Shown in pieces: positions 7,002 to 15,207 of a DNA stretch of 64,000 bases. Source of the DNA: CALMEH01 sp964548225 (GTDB lineage Bacteria; Acidobacteriota; Blastocatellia; Pyrinomonadales; Pyrinomonadaceae); contig CAZJQP010000017.1 in NCBI GenBank assembly GCA_964548225.1, positions 6,558 to 70,557 on the forward strand. Reading direction: 5' to 3'. Position 1 is the stretch's first letter; every line of letters begins with the position of its first letter. The notes under the pieces are model-generated. The model ran no database searches, was not told where the DNA came from, and worked only from the letters and a program-made list of their open reading frames with translations. Made by a program: the position numbers and the translations under genes.

Positions 7002-7351
7002 TCTTTTATAATTTCCAAAGCCTTTTCAATCGGACGCGCCAAAATCGCCCGCTCGCCGACTTCGACAATCGGACGTTGCAGAAGCGTCGGGTTTTCGACG
7101 ATGGCGCGGATAATTTCGTCGTCTGCGCTGTCTTTCGACAAATTCAATTCCTTAAAAACCGCCTCACCGCGCCGCAAAACGTCAAACGGTTTCAAATTCG
7201 CCTTTTTCAAAAGCTCGCGCAATTTCCCTTCCGTCAAAGGCTCGATAAAATAATTGATTTTCTCGTAATCAATGTTGTTTTCCCGAAACAACGCCGCCAA
7301 ATTCCGGCACGTCGTTCAGGTCGGTTTTTCATAGACGATGATTTTTTTCAT
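6998..7351 (-). CDS. ArsC/Spx-family reductase with in-frame UGA at the catalytic Cys position (selenoprotein candidate)
   Basis: Read through one TGA, the frame from ATG 7351 gives 117 residues starting MKKIIVYEKPT-TGA-TTCRNLAALF. The TGA (7318-7316) is codon 12, the position of the catalytic Cys12 of plasmid R773 ArsC, and is followed by TTCRN as in the YxxPxCxxC-type active site. The remainder is intact: EKINYFIEPLTEGKLRELL, FDVLRRGEAVFKEL, NPTLLQRPIVEVGERAILARP, the last matching the ArsC RPIV strand. A hairpin on the coding strand (stem 7292-7286 with 7280-7274, loop CGGGA) lies 23 nt after the UGA. It is either a selenoprotein or a gene broken by one substitution. A plain reading starts only at TTG 7300 and loses the active site. 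Confidence 0.8.
7274..7292 (-). promoter_or_regulatory. SECIS-like hairpin downstream of the ArsC UGA
   Basis: On the minus strand, GTTGTTT pairs with AAACAAC around a five-base CGGGA loop. The loop lies about 30 nt after the UGA and has a G in its first two bases, which agrees with what is known of bacterial SECIS hairpins read by SelB. Without selA, selB or selC in the window this remains a candidate. Confidence 0.45.
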
Positions 7352-7499
7352 AAAGACTGGAGCGCAAGCGTCCCCGCTTGCAATAAGCGCAATAGCGCGA
7401 AAAAGCGTTTATGATGAAATCAAGTTAAATCTATGCAAAGACTTTTGCCCCGCAAAAACCGCGACGCATTGCAAGCGGGGACGCTTGCGCTCCAGTCTT
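7352..7499. repeat. Inverted repeat filling the ArsC-DUF779 spacer
   Basis: Arms 7352-7384 and 7468-7499 are complementary over about 32 bp (key words GACTGGAGCGCAAGCG and GTCCCCGCTTGCAAT). The left arm touches the ArsC start codon and the right arm reaches the DUF779 stop, so the ArsC ribosome-binding region lies inside the hairpin and no AGGAG is visible. Confidence 0.9.
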
Positions 7500-7881
7500 A
7501 AATCATATCACCAAGCCGCGTTTCGATTAAATTCTGCGATTCTTCAAAAGTAAAAACTCTCGATTTCGTAACAAATCTCAAGCCCAAAGGAATTTCCAAC
7601 GAAAACGATGCACCGCGTCCGGGCGTAACGTCAATCGTCAATTCAGTATGTTTGAAAAATTCAAATTGATCCTTCGCCATATAAAAATCGCAACCGTCAA
7701 TCTGCCCAAGCCAAACGTCCGCCGAACCAACCAGAAAATCGCCGTCGCTGTAACACATCGGCGAAGAACCGTCGCAACAGCCGCCCGATTGATGAAACAT
7801 CAATTCACCGTGTTTCGCCCGAAGTTCGGCGATAACCTTTTTCGCTTCGTCCGTAACTTTTACTCGCGCAACTTCTTTCAT
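7498..7881 (-). CDS. DUF779 family protein
   Basis: A 127-residue member of DUF779, a small cytoplasmic family of unknown mechanism often encoded beside aldehyde dehydrogenases. The conserved core is present: LMFHQSGGCCDGSSPMC, DFLVGSADVWLGQIDGCDFY and TIDVTPGRGASFSLE. The CC...C cluster may bind a metal, but that is inference. The gene for an AldB-like aldehyde dehydrogenase lies 2.9 kb away on the same strand (10786-12297), so the usual partnership may persist although three kb of other genes now separate them. Confidence 0.88.
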   Translation of the reverse strand: MKEVARVKVTDEAKKVIAELRAKHGELMFHQSGGCCDGSSPMCYSDGDFLVGSADVWLGQIDGCDFYMAKDQFEFFKHTELTIDVTPGRGASFSLEIPLGLRFVTKSRVFTFEESQNLIETRLGDMI

Positions 7882-7980
7882 AGTTCAAACTGAATTTCCC
7901 GAAAGCGGCAAATTGCATTCCATCTGGAAAGTAATTATCAAAAACTATCCTTAAAATTCTTGCTTTCCAATTTATTACTA

Positions 7981-9702
7981 CTAATCCAATGCCCAAAAGT
8001 CCAAATCGTTCATGTCTTCACTAACATTTACCACTGTTGAAGGAAATGTCCGAGATTTTGATTTGACATTTAGAACCACAGTTTGTCCGACGGCTACGTC
8101 ATCGAACCGGTAGTATCCAAAAGGGTTTGTCCTAGCAACTTCAGTAGAACCATCCGCAAATGTCATTATCACCATAGCCTTACCGATGCCGCGCCCGTTT
8201 GCATCACGCACACGCCCCGCAATGCTCACCGAAGCCGCCGTCGGTGCTAGGAGATTCAGTTGATAGCGTGTTACCTGTGTATTCACGCCGTCGCTCACCT
8301 GAATGCGGAAAAAGAATGTTCCGTTGACCGTCGGTGTTCCGGTTATTTGCTGCACTGCCGCCGGTGCGAGAGCGGTGGTCAGGCTCAATCCCGCCGGTAG
8401 CGTATCACCGCCGAAAAGCGAATAAGTGTAGGTTGTTGAACCGAATGTCGTATTTGGCGCGATGGTAGTGCTATACGCTTCATTTTGCTGACCCGAGGGA
8501 AGAACCGCGGCGAAATCGGTCGGTGATGCGGGCAGTTCAAAGGCACCGATGTCTGTCGTGGCTGAAGCGGGACGACCAAATCCGCGTTGGTCAGAGGTTA
8601 CGTTAGCCAAGGCGTTAAAGGTTGCACAGGAGGAATTGTTAACGCAATTCGAACCGGCGTTTATCGCCGCCGAGCCGGAAAGCAGGGAATGCGTTGGTGT
8701 TGTGCCGCCATAATTACCGAGCGGCGTAAGTTGTGCATTCGTATTGTTCAGCAGGTCAGAGCCAACCCAACCGGTGCTTGTTCCCTGAACTCTAATTAGG
8801 TTATTTCCGCCCGAAATAACCGCTCCTGTTACGTCATTATCGGTTGTGCCGGTATTCGAGGAAATGATTGTGTTTCGGATGTTTAAGGTGCCGCCTGCAC
8901 TCGTATTGCTGCCGCCGGTGCCCGCAGTGCCGGTATTGCCGGTGATCGTGCAATTTGTTAGCGTAATGGATGTGTTCGCTGTGTTTCGCAGTGCCCCGCC
9001 TTTCGTCCCACTGTTTCCCGAAAGGGTTGAATTCGTGATCCGCATCGTGCAGAGATTGTTGCAGAGAGCTGTGCCGCCTTGTCCGCCCGAACTTGAATTG
9101 TTGAAAAATGTAGAGTTCACGACATTTACTGTGCCGCCACTGGCACGCATGGCACCTCCATTCGCGGTGCTTGTGTTTTGGGTTATTATCACGTTGTTCA
9201 GATTAATGGTCGCGCCCGCCCCCAGGACATTCAACTGTAATCCTCCGCCTCCGGTTCCCGTTGAATCCGTTCCGTAGCGAACCGTTACGCTATTGAGAGT
9301 TAAAATCCCGACGACTCCCGTCGGCACATCGAAAACACGGTCAATTCCTAAACCGGGACCGTTTCCCGCCTGGACGAATGTTGTTCGAGGATCGGCACCG
9401 TTGATGGTAATGTCTGTTCGGATGTCGAGATCGCCGCTAGCTGCCTGTTCCTCTCCAGTGCCGGTAATCGTTAGTTGGTAAATACCTGCGGGAAGGGTAA
9501 TTATATCGGCACCGGCAAGCGCGTTTGCTTCCTGAACGGCAGCCCTCAGCGAGCAGTTGTTTCCTGATGTCGCACACACACCGTTGCCCGGATTGCTGTC
9601 CACGGCATCCGTCGCCGTATCAACAGTAAAAGTCGCCGCATAGCCGTTTGTAACGGCAAAGATACCCGTTACAACTAAAAGTAAAATTCGTAATATTGTC
9701 AA
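7981..9702 (-). CDS. Secreted CSLREA-domain beta-helix protein with Ig-like and carboxypeptidase-regulatory domains
   Basis: A signal peptide (MTILRILLLVVTGIFAVTNG, cut near YAA) leads into the CSLREA motif region: FTVDTATDAVDS, then NCSLRAAVQEANA and IITLPAGIYQLTI. Residues about 95-345 form a right-handed parallel beta-helix with Asn/Thr ladders (TNCTITGNTG, NSTLSGNSG). An AINAGSNC...DIGAFE segment resembles the choice-of-anchor Q region. Then comes a putative Ig domain (LPAGLSL...ITGTPT) and a C-terminal carboxypeptidase-regulatory-like domain (SIAGRVRDANGRGIGKA, GYYRFDDV). It starts at TTG 9702 with AGGAGA about ten bases upstream. Likely a cell-surface or exported adhesin-like protein; ligand unknown. 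Confidence 0.85.
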   Translation of the reverse strand: MTILRILLLVVTGIFAVTNGYAATFTVDTATDAVDSNPGNGVCATSGNNCSLRAAVQEANALAGADIITLPAGIYQLTITGTGEEQAASGDLDIRTDITINGADPRTTFVQAGNGPGLGIDRVFDVPTGVVGILTLNSVTVRYGTDSTGTGGGGLQLNVLGAGATINLNNVIITQNTSTANGGAMRASGGTVNVVNSTFFNNSSSGGQGGTALCNNLCTMRITNSTLSGNSGTKGGALRNTANTSITLTNCTITGNTGTAGTGGSNTSAGGTLNIRNTIISSNTGTTDNDVTGAVISGGNNLIRVQGTSTGWVGSDLLNNTNAQLTPLGNYGGTTPTHSLLSGSAAINAGSNCVNNSSCATFNALANVTSDQRGFGRPASATTDIGAFELPASPTDFAAVLPSGQQNEAYSTTIAPNTTFGSTTYTYSLFGGDTLPAGLSLTTALAPAAVQQITGTPTVNGTFFFRIQVSDGVNTQVTRYQLNLLAPTAASVSIAGRVRDANGRGIGKAMVIMTFADGSTEVARTNPFGYYRFDDVAVGQTVVLNVKSKSRTFPSTVVNVSEDMNDLDFWALD

Positions 9703-10031
9703 AATAGTTTTCTCCTCTCAAAATAGAATGGGTTCGCAAACCCTATTTTCGCTATATCAATCCCGAAACAACGATGTCAAGTAAATGTCAGACATCACTT
9801 ATTTCACGCGACCAAACCGCTAAACACATCGCTCATGATATTGATGAAAGAACGCTGTTCACCTTTACGGCTTGCATGCTTTACGCAGTAAATCCGCAAT
9901 TATATCTTTTTTTCCTTCACATTTTCTTCAAAGCATTCGTTTTCACTCGCTTCACACTACGCTTTTATATTTTTCGCCCGTCAGCGACTTTTTAGATTCG
10001 ATACGATTTTTTTCTTCGTCCCATTCAAATT
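9703..10031. other. Spacer without a recognisable gene
   Basis: This 329-bp stretch precedes the beta-helix gene and should hold its promoter. It contains AGGAGA near 9711 as the ribosome-binding site and otherwise AT-rich sequence. Small open frames on the plus strand (9774-9995, 9872-10057) have no family features. I see no strong hairpin. Confidence 0.6.
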
Positions 10032-10709
10032 TTACTTTTTTGAAAGAGGTAGTTTAATTTCGCGTCCAATAGCTTGTCTAGTTTCTTCTATATTAATTGG
10101 TAATCCTTTTGCGTTTGGCTCGTGATTTACTCGCATACTAACCCATTTGATTGGTCTGCTCCTAATTGCATCTCTAATGTCTTGTTGCTTACGAGATAAT
10201 CGTGATGCGTTTCCCGTCTTAACCTCAATAAATACAATTTCTCTGATAAATCCATCGTTTAAACCATCAAAGACGATTAAATCTATCGGGTCTCCAAAAA
10301 ATCGAACATCCTTTGGATTGTAGTTAAACTTTGGTAAATAAGGAATAAGATGTTCAGTTACTTTGCCAAGAATTACTGATTGACTTCTGCTGATAGCGTC
10401 GGCTCTTAATAAATCACCCTCAATAAATTTCCATTCTTCAAGCAATGTTTTGGCTTCTCGTTTAGCAATATCAAGCTGTTGCAATCGAATCTTTTCGCAT
10501 TCGCTATCGCGCCATTCTTGAAATCTCATACCAGCTTGATTAGTTATTTCAGCGTTCATTCTTTTTTCAATTTTAGCTAGGGCGAGTTTATGCTCGCTTT
10601 TATTTAAATCTAATTCTTGCCTCAAAGCACTTTCTTTTGTCTTTAGGGTAAAGAATAAAAAAAGCAGAATGATTACAGCAACAAAGAGAATAATTGTAAG
10701 AATTTCCAT
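10032..10709 (-). CDS. Membrane-anchored Holliday-junction-resolvase-like endonuclease (COG4741 type)
   Basis: Residues 1-22 (MEILTIILFVAVIILLFLFF) form one membrane anchor, followed by a coiled-coil-like charged segment (about 25-105). The C-terminal domain has PD-(D/E)xK features: FGDPIDLIVFDG with the Asp, and IVFIEVKTGNASRLSRKQQ with the E-x-K pair, plus a KFNYNPKDVRFFGDP lead-in. This layout is that of the predicted endonucleases distantly related to Holliday-junction resolvases. Start ATG is at 10709; an 11-residue longer reading lacks support. The natural substrate is unknown. It sits between the beta-helix gene and aldehyde dehydrogenase, both on the same strand. Confidence 0.8.
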   Translation of the reverse strand: MEILTIILFVAVIILLFLFFTLKTKESALRQELDLNKSEHKLALAKIEKRMNAEITNQAGMRFQEWRDSECEKIRLQQLDIAKREAKTLLEEWKFIEGDLLRADAISRSQSVILGKVTEHLIPYLPKFNYNPKDVRFFGDPIDLIVFDGLNDGFIREIVFIEVKTGNASRLSRKQQDIRDAIRSRPIKWVSMRVNHEPNAKGLPINIEETRQAIGREIKLPLSKK

Positions 10710-10785
10710 AGCTTTTCGGTATTTAAGATGAACGCAAATCATAAAAATCTACGTTCATCTGTGTTCATCTGCGGTTAATTATTCT

Positions 10786-12297
10786 TTAGAAAAATCCCAT
10801 CGCTTTCTTGTCATACGAAACCAACATATTTTTATTGTTGCGATAATGGTCGAGCATCATTTTATGATTTTCGCGTCCGAAGCCGCTCTTTTTGTAGCCG
10901 CCGAATGGGGCGTGTGCAGGGTAATTGTGGTAGCAATTTACCCAAACTCGTCCGGCTTTGATGGCGCGTGGGATTTGGTAGAGTTGGTGCGCGTCGCGTG
11001 TCCAAACGCCTGCGCCTAAGCCGTAGAGCGTGTCGTTGGCGATTTCGATTGCCTCGGCTTCGTCTTTGAAGGTCGTGATTGACGTTACCGGACCGAAGAT
11101 TTCTTCTTGGAAAACGCGCATTTTGTTGTGTCCTTTGAGAAGCGTCGGTTGGACGTAAAAACCGCCTTCAACGCCTTCGTGTTTCTGCGGTTCTCCGCCG
11201 CAGAGAACTTCCGCGCCTTCGTCTTTGCCGATTTGGATGTAGTTGAGGATTTTTTCGTATTGGTCTTGGCTCGCCTGTGCGCCAATCATCGTTGACGGGT
11301 CGAGCGGATGTCCCATTTTGATTGCTTTTGTGCGTTCGACAACACGCTCAATAAATTTATCGGCGATTGATTCCTGCACCAAAATTCTTGACGGACAAGT
11401 GCAGACTTCGCCTTGATTCAAAGCAAACAACGCCGCGCCTTCCAAGCATTTGTCGAAAAATTCGTCGTCCGCGTCCATCACGCTTTCAAAGAAAATATTC
11501 GGCGATTTGCCGCCCAATTCGAGCGTTACCGGAATCAGATTTTGCGAAGCATATTGCATAATCAAACGTCCGGTCGTCGTCTCGCCCGTGAACGCGACTT
11601 TTGCAACGCGTTCGCTCGTCGCAAGCGGTTTTCCGGCTTCGGGACCAAAACCGTTGACGATATTCAAAACTCCCGGCGGCAAAATGTCTTGAAGCAATTC
11701 CATCAAAACCATAATCGAAGCCGGAGTTTGTTCGGCAGGTTTGACGACCGTGCAATTTCCGGCGGCAAGCGCGGGCGCGATTTTCCAAGTCGCCATCAAA
11801 AGCGGAAAGTTCCAAGGGATAATCTGCGCGACCACGCCCAAAGGTTCGTGGATATTTATCGAAACCGTGTTCGCGTCAAGCTCGGTTGCTTCGCCTGTTT
11901 CGGCGCGAATTACGCCCGCGAAATATCGAAAATGGTCAATCGCCAAAGGCAAATCCGCCGCCATTGTTTCACGAATCGGTTTGCCGTTGTCCCAAGTCTC
12001 GGCGCGGGCGAGCATTTCGAGATTCGCTTCCATTATGTCGGCGATTTTCCACAAAAGATTGCTTCGCGTGGTTGCCGAAGAATTATTCCATTCGGGCGCG
12101 GCTTTGTGCGCCGCATCTAAAGCCAATTCAATATCTTCCGCCGTCGAACGTGCAACTTTTGTAAAAGGTTTGCCGTCCACGGGCGAAATTACATCAAAAT
12201 ATTCGCCGCCTTTCGGTGCGACAAATTCGCCGCCAATAAAATTGTTATATTGTTCCTTAAATTTTGGTATATCGTATGATTTTTGTGTTCCGTCCAT
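10786..12297 (-). CDS. NAD-dependent aldehyde dehydrogenase (AldB/ExaC-like)
   Basis: It oxidises aldehydes to carboxylic acids with NAD(P)+. The 503 residues show every family landmark: IIPWNFPLLMATWKIAPAL in the cofactor domain, FTGETTTGRLIM, the general-base Glu in LELGGKSPN, the nucleophile Cys in NQGEVCTCPSR, and EEIFGPVTSI. The GEVCTCPSR active-site sequence groups it with AldB/ExaC/AcoD-type enzymes that act on acetaldehyde and similar short aldehydes. ATG at 12297 has AGGAG nine bases upstream. The DUF779 gene at 7498-7881 is a probable functional partner by family association. Confidence 0.94.
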   Translation of the reverse strand: MDGTQKSYDIPKFKEQYNNFIGGEFVAPKGGEYFDVISPVDGKPFTKVARSTAEDIELALDAAHKAAPEWNNSSATTRSNLLWKIADIMEANLEMLARAETWDNGKPIRETMAADLPLAIDHFRYFAGVIRAETGEATELDANTVSINIHEPLGVVAQIIPWNFPLLMATWKIAPALAAGNCTVVKPAEQTPASIMVLMELLQDILPPGVLNIVNGFGPEAGKPLATSERVAKVAFTGETTTGRLIMQYASQNLIPVTLELGGKSPNIFFESVMDADDEFFDKCLEGAALFALNQGEVCTCPSRILVQESIADKFIERVVERTKAIKMGHPLDPSTMIGAQASQDQYEKILNYIQIGKDEGAEVLCGGEPQKHEGVEGGFYVQPTLLKGHNKMRVFQEEIFGPVTSITTFKDEAEAIEIANDTLYGLGAGVWTRDAHQLYQIPRAIKAGRVWVNCYHNYPAHAPFGGYKKSGFGRENHKMMLDHYRNNKNMLVSYDKKAMGFF

Positions 12298-12449
12298 TAT
12301 TTTTTACTCCTTTAGAAATGATTTTTCGCTGTTAGACGAATTTTAGATGACTGATTTTTTATATTTTCAGATGAAATTTATTTTAGCACTTTTGATGTCT
12401 GTATTCCTAAACAAAAAAACGGGCGGAAACTCTACCTGTTTTCATTTTT

Positions 12450-12690
12450 GCTGATAAATACCGACTTGCCGAGCCTTCCGACCGATGTTTGCAGACGGCT
12501 GACAAATGTGCGAACGCGCCGACCGTCGTTGCGGATATTCTGACCGCTTTCAAAAGCCTGCCGACCACGTTAAAAAGATTGCTGACCGTCGTTTTATAGT
12601 CGCTGACCGCCTTCAAAATCGTGCTGACCGCTGTTCTGTTTTTGCTGACCGCTGTTTTATTTTTGCCGACCGCCGACTTATTAAGAACGG
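12450..12690. repeat. 21-bp tandem array 2
   Basis: The pentamer TGACC or CGACC recurs at exactly 21-bp steps: 12520, 12541, 12562, 12583, 12604, 12625, 12646 and 12667, with more degenerate units to the left (12479, 12500). Typical unit text is GCTGACCGCTGTT then a T-rich linker. Unlike arrays 1 and 3, the core is not an obvious palindrome. No gene is present. Confidence 0.85.
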
Positions 12691-12729
12691 GCGCAGAGCA
12701 ACCCTTCCTGACCTGAAACAGATTGTTAA

Positions 12730-12880
12730 GAATCCGTGTTCAAACTTAAAATTAGTAATTTTTTTAACCACGAATCAACACAAAAATTCACGAAACAAAC
12801 AAACCTCCGGCAAATTTCGTGCGGCTTTGTGTGTTTTCGTGGTTAAATTCTTAATCTTCTTCGAGTTTGAACACAGCTTC
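12730..12880. mobile_element. 151-bp miniature inverted-repeat element with CACGAA-word interior
   Basis: Ends GAATCCGTGTTCAAACTT and GTTTGAACACAGCTTC are inverted repeats flanked by direct TAA (12727-12729, 12881-12883). The interior is itself an imperfect palindrome of AACCACGAA, ACACAAAAATTCACGAA words and their complements. Its right end matches the sequence at 26935-26957, indicating a second, damaged copy there. Confidence 0.75.
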
Positions 12881-12901
12881 TAACACGCAGGGCGGTAAAT
12901 T

Positions 12902-14113
12902 TTAATCCCAAGAAAATTTCGGCGGAAACTCAAAATGACTTCCCATTAGAAAATATGCGAGATTCGGCGCGTCGTGCGAGCGGTCGTAGCCGACGAGTTC
13001 GATATAGGCGCGACCTTTTACTTTTTTGCCGTTTGCCGTTCCTGAAACTTCGCACGCGCCTTCCCAATAGACGATCATTGTTGTGCCGCGAGTGTCGAGT
13101 TCTTGGTCGTCCATTACGGGAACAACGGTTAAATCCAAATCGAATTTCGGAACTTTTAATTTCCAACCGCTCGGATAGACTGCTTTCGTGCGCGGACTTT
13201 TCCAGAATCCGTTTGGTTCGATGCTGAAATCTTCGTGCGAAAGCGGCGTAAATTCGCCGTCTTTTTCGACGAATGTGCCGCTCGACCATTCGGAAACGCC
13301 GTTTGTCGAATTGCGGAGTTGGTAACACATCAATTCGGTTTCGTTGTCTAATTGAATCGAAAACCAATCCCAACCTTTTTGATTTTCGGTCGGTGTCCAA
13401 GTTCCGAATTCCCTGTCCATCCACGCTGAACCCGTGAAATGTTCGGTTTCGCCGTTCCAAACGATGTCGCCTTCCATTTCCATTCGTGTGTAAGAAAAAT
13501 ATCTCGACGCTTCGCCTTCGTCTTTGTAACTTACGCCATCTTTTGCTTTTCCATTTAAAACTACGGGTTTTGTCGGCTTTAAATTCGCTTCAAAAACCGT
13601 GTCGTTGCTCGTTGTCGCCCGCAAAATATGCGTGCCGTGCGATTCGCGCAGAGACCAATCACCAAGCCGCAAATAATAATGTTTTTCGCTTGCCGAAGCC
13701 GGATAATCAAACCAGCCGTTTGAAGATTTGCGGTGCGCGTAACTAAATTTTTCGCCGTCAATATCGGTAATCGCAAAATGCGCGAAATAAATCGGATTTC
13801 CCAAAAGACGAAGCGGAACGAGCGAAAATTTGTCCAAATCCGTGCGCCGTTTGAAAAAAACGAGTTCAAATCCGAAAGCCCTGCCCGAAACGGTTTCGCC
13901 GTGTCCGGTGTAATACCACCATTCGGTTTGCGCGTGGCGGTGCGCGTATAAATCTCGCGGTAATTCGACCGGATTAAATTCCGTGCCGTCACGCAAAGTG
14001 TCGGCTTTTCCGACAAATGCTTCCGTTGCACTTTCCAATAAATCAGCCGCGCTCTGCTCAAAATTTTTCAGAATTCTGTTGATGTTTTCCGTAAATGTAT
14101 TTTCTTCAGCCAT
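12902..14113 (-). CDS. CrtC/AttH-like lipocalin-fold protein
   Basis: The 403 residues carry the hallmark of the AttH/CrtC (carotenoid 1,2-hydratase-like) double lipocalin family: HAQTEWWYYTGHGETVSGRA near residue 60, FELVFFKRRTD, and in the second half GSAWMDREFGTW followed by WDWFSIQLDN. The N-terminal 45 residues are helical and lack a signal peptide. Family members act on hydrophobic substrates such as carotenoids, but no carotenoid gene is near, so the substrate is open. It is alone between the repeat-rich spacer of array 2 and a divergent region. Confidence 0.85.
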   Translation of the reverse strand: MAEENTFTENINRILKNFEQSAADLLESATEAFVGKADTLRDGTEFNPVELPRDLYAHRHAQTEWWYYTGHGETVSGRAFGFELVFFKRRTDLDKFSLVPLRLLGNPIYFAHFAITDIDGEKFSYAHRKSSNGWFDYPASASEKHYYLRLGDWSLRESHGTHILRATTSNDTVFEANLKPTKPVVLNGKAKDGVSYKDEGEASRYFSYTRMEMEGDIVWNGETEHFTGSAWMDREFGTWTPTENQKGWDWFSIQLDNETELMCYQLRNSTNGVSEWSSGTFVEKDGEFTPLSHEDFSIEPNGFWKSPRTKAVYPSGWKLKVPKFDLDLTVVPVMDDQELDTRGTTMIVYWEGACEVSGTANGKKVKGRAYIELVGYDRSHDAPNLAYFLMGSHFEFPPKFSWD

Positions 14114-14507
14114 ATTTTAATTTTCGGCGAATTCTCAATGAAGCGCAAGTCGATCAGCTATTAGTTATCAGCTATTCCGAAAAGTAAAAATGTTTCTTCG
14201 GAATAACTGACAGCTAAAAGCGACTGATAATTTAAAGTTTGCGGAAAAGGTATAAAATAAGGCATCATATAAACTAACGTATTCATTCTCTCAGGTTTCG
14301 ACATTGATGCGTCCGACAGAATTGTTTTGCCTCACTTCGGCAGAAGAACCGAACCATTGGCGGAGTTTTTTTTCAAAATTGGGCTGTTTTATTAAGAAAA
14401 AAAATCGTTTCGCCCGCGTCGTGGAAGGTAAATCTTCCGAATTTAAGAGCAGAGTTCTTATATCTAAAAAACGGAAATTCTGCACGCCAAAAATGAAGGA
14501 GAATCAA
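14114..14507. other. Spacer with an inverted repeat, upstream of the zinc-ribbon gene
   Basis: A hairpin of CAGCTATTAGTTATCAGC and TATTCCGAA words (left about 14153-14181, right about 14194-14230) lies just after the CrtC-like start. The rest is AT-rich; an open frame from 14304 merges with the next gene but its first 68 residues have no features and AAGGAG favours the start at 14508. Confidence 0.55.
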
Positions 14508-14867
14508 ATGGAAAAACAAACATATACGATTGGCGACAACGTCGAAAAAATTTGTCCCGATTGCAATGAACAACTTGATCATATTGTAAAATCGCTAACC
14601 AAAACAGGAACGGTTTCAAGGGTTAAATGTTCGAGATGCGGTTTGCTCGGTGCGTTTAAAGCGTCTGCAAAACTGACGAAAATTCAGAATTTGGCAAACA
14701 AAACCGGCGAACCTTATAGTCAGGAACGAACATATCGAGCCGGACAAATTATGGCGCATCCGAATTTTGGAACAGGTGAAGTGATAACGGTTTTTGATAC
14801 GAAAACAATTGACGTTCTTTTTATGGATCGCGTCCGCCGTCTTGTTCATTCACGAACTCAGTCTTAG
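14508..14867 (+). CDS. Small zinc-ribbon protein with a C-terminal HPxFGxG motif domain
   Basis: The 119 residues begin at ATG 14508, six bases after AAGGAG. A four-Cys zinc ribbon (CPDCNEQ at residues about 15-21 and CSRCGLLG at about 42-49) is followed by a basic linker and a short beta-rich domain with MAHPNFGTGEVITVFDTKTI and VRRLVHSR. The HPxFGxGxV phrase occurs in small CarD- or DUF3553-like domains that contact nucleic acid or polymerase, but this is analogy only. A strong terminator follows 23 bp after the stop, so it is probably a single-gene unit. Confidence 0.7.
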   Translation: MEKQTYTIGDNVEKICPDCNEQLDHIVKSLTKTGTVSRVKCSRCGLLGAFKASAKLTKIQNLANKTGEPYSQERTYRAGQIMAHPNFGTGEVITVFDTKTIDVLFMDRVRRLVHSRTQS

Positions 14868-14890
14868 TAAATCTACATATCAAAACCGAA

Positions 14891-14938
14891 AAGCGGTAGT
14901 GAATTGGCAAAGGTTGCCAATTCACTACCGCTTTTTTT
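14891..14938 (+). terminator. Rho-independent terminator after the zinc-ribbon gene
   Basis: Perfect 20-bp stem (14891-14910 with 14914-14933), three-base loop and a run of T to 14938. Confidence 0.93.
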
Positions 14939-15015
14939 CTCGACATTCCCGATTGTTTTTTCTATTTCCCACGAAATCTTAAAAAGGAAAATTATCATTC
15001 AAAATGAACTATAGA

Positions 15016-15029
15016 ATCAGTCAAATTGA
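15016..15029 (+). promoter_or_regulatory. Candidate activator site of the first S8 cassette
   Basis: ATCAGTCAAATTGA contains the near-palindrome TCAAATTGA. The same 14-mer occurs at 19015-19028, with a second near-copy at 19037-19050. In both cassettes the nearest site ends about 90 bp before the -24 box, a usual distance for sigma-54 enhancer-binding proteins. Confidence 0.5.
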
Positions 15030-15117
15030 ACAAATGATACAACCCTGCTTCAACTTTATTTGACACTTCAAACAAAATCTCCAGCATTTACAGACGTAAT
15101 TACAGAGCTATTAAATG

Positions 15118-15133
15118 TGGCACTAAACTTGCA
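15118..15133 (+). promoter_or_regulatory. Sigma-54-type promoter of the first S8-GNAT cassette
   Basis: TGGCACTAAACTTGCA matches the -24/-12 consensus (TGGCAC, five bases, TTGCA) exactly. The ATG of the protease lies 75 bp downstream, leaving a leader of about 60 nt. A matching promoter stands before the second cassette. Confidence 0.8.
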
Positions 15134-15207
15134 AAATGGGTTGCGACAATTTTGTGTTTTCAAGATTGCGGTTTTTTCGAGATTATCTAAATAAACTAAA
15201 TTAAAGT

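Noticed and set aside
7293..7318. Alternative hairpin starting right at the ArsC UGA (ACGACGTGCC paired with GGCGGCGTTGT)
   Set aside because: It folds, but its loop begins only about ten bases after the UGA, closer than usual bacterial SECIS spacing; the next hairpin fits better.
14304..14507. 68-residue N-terminal extension of the zinc-ribbon protein
   Set aside because: No conserved features, and AAGGAG stands at the right distance from ATG 14508.
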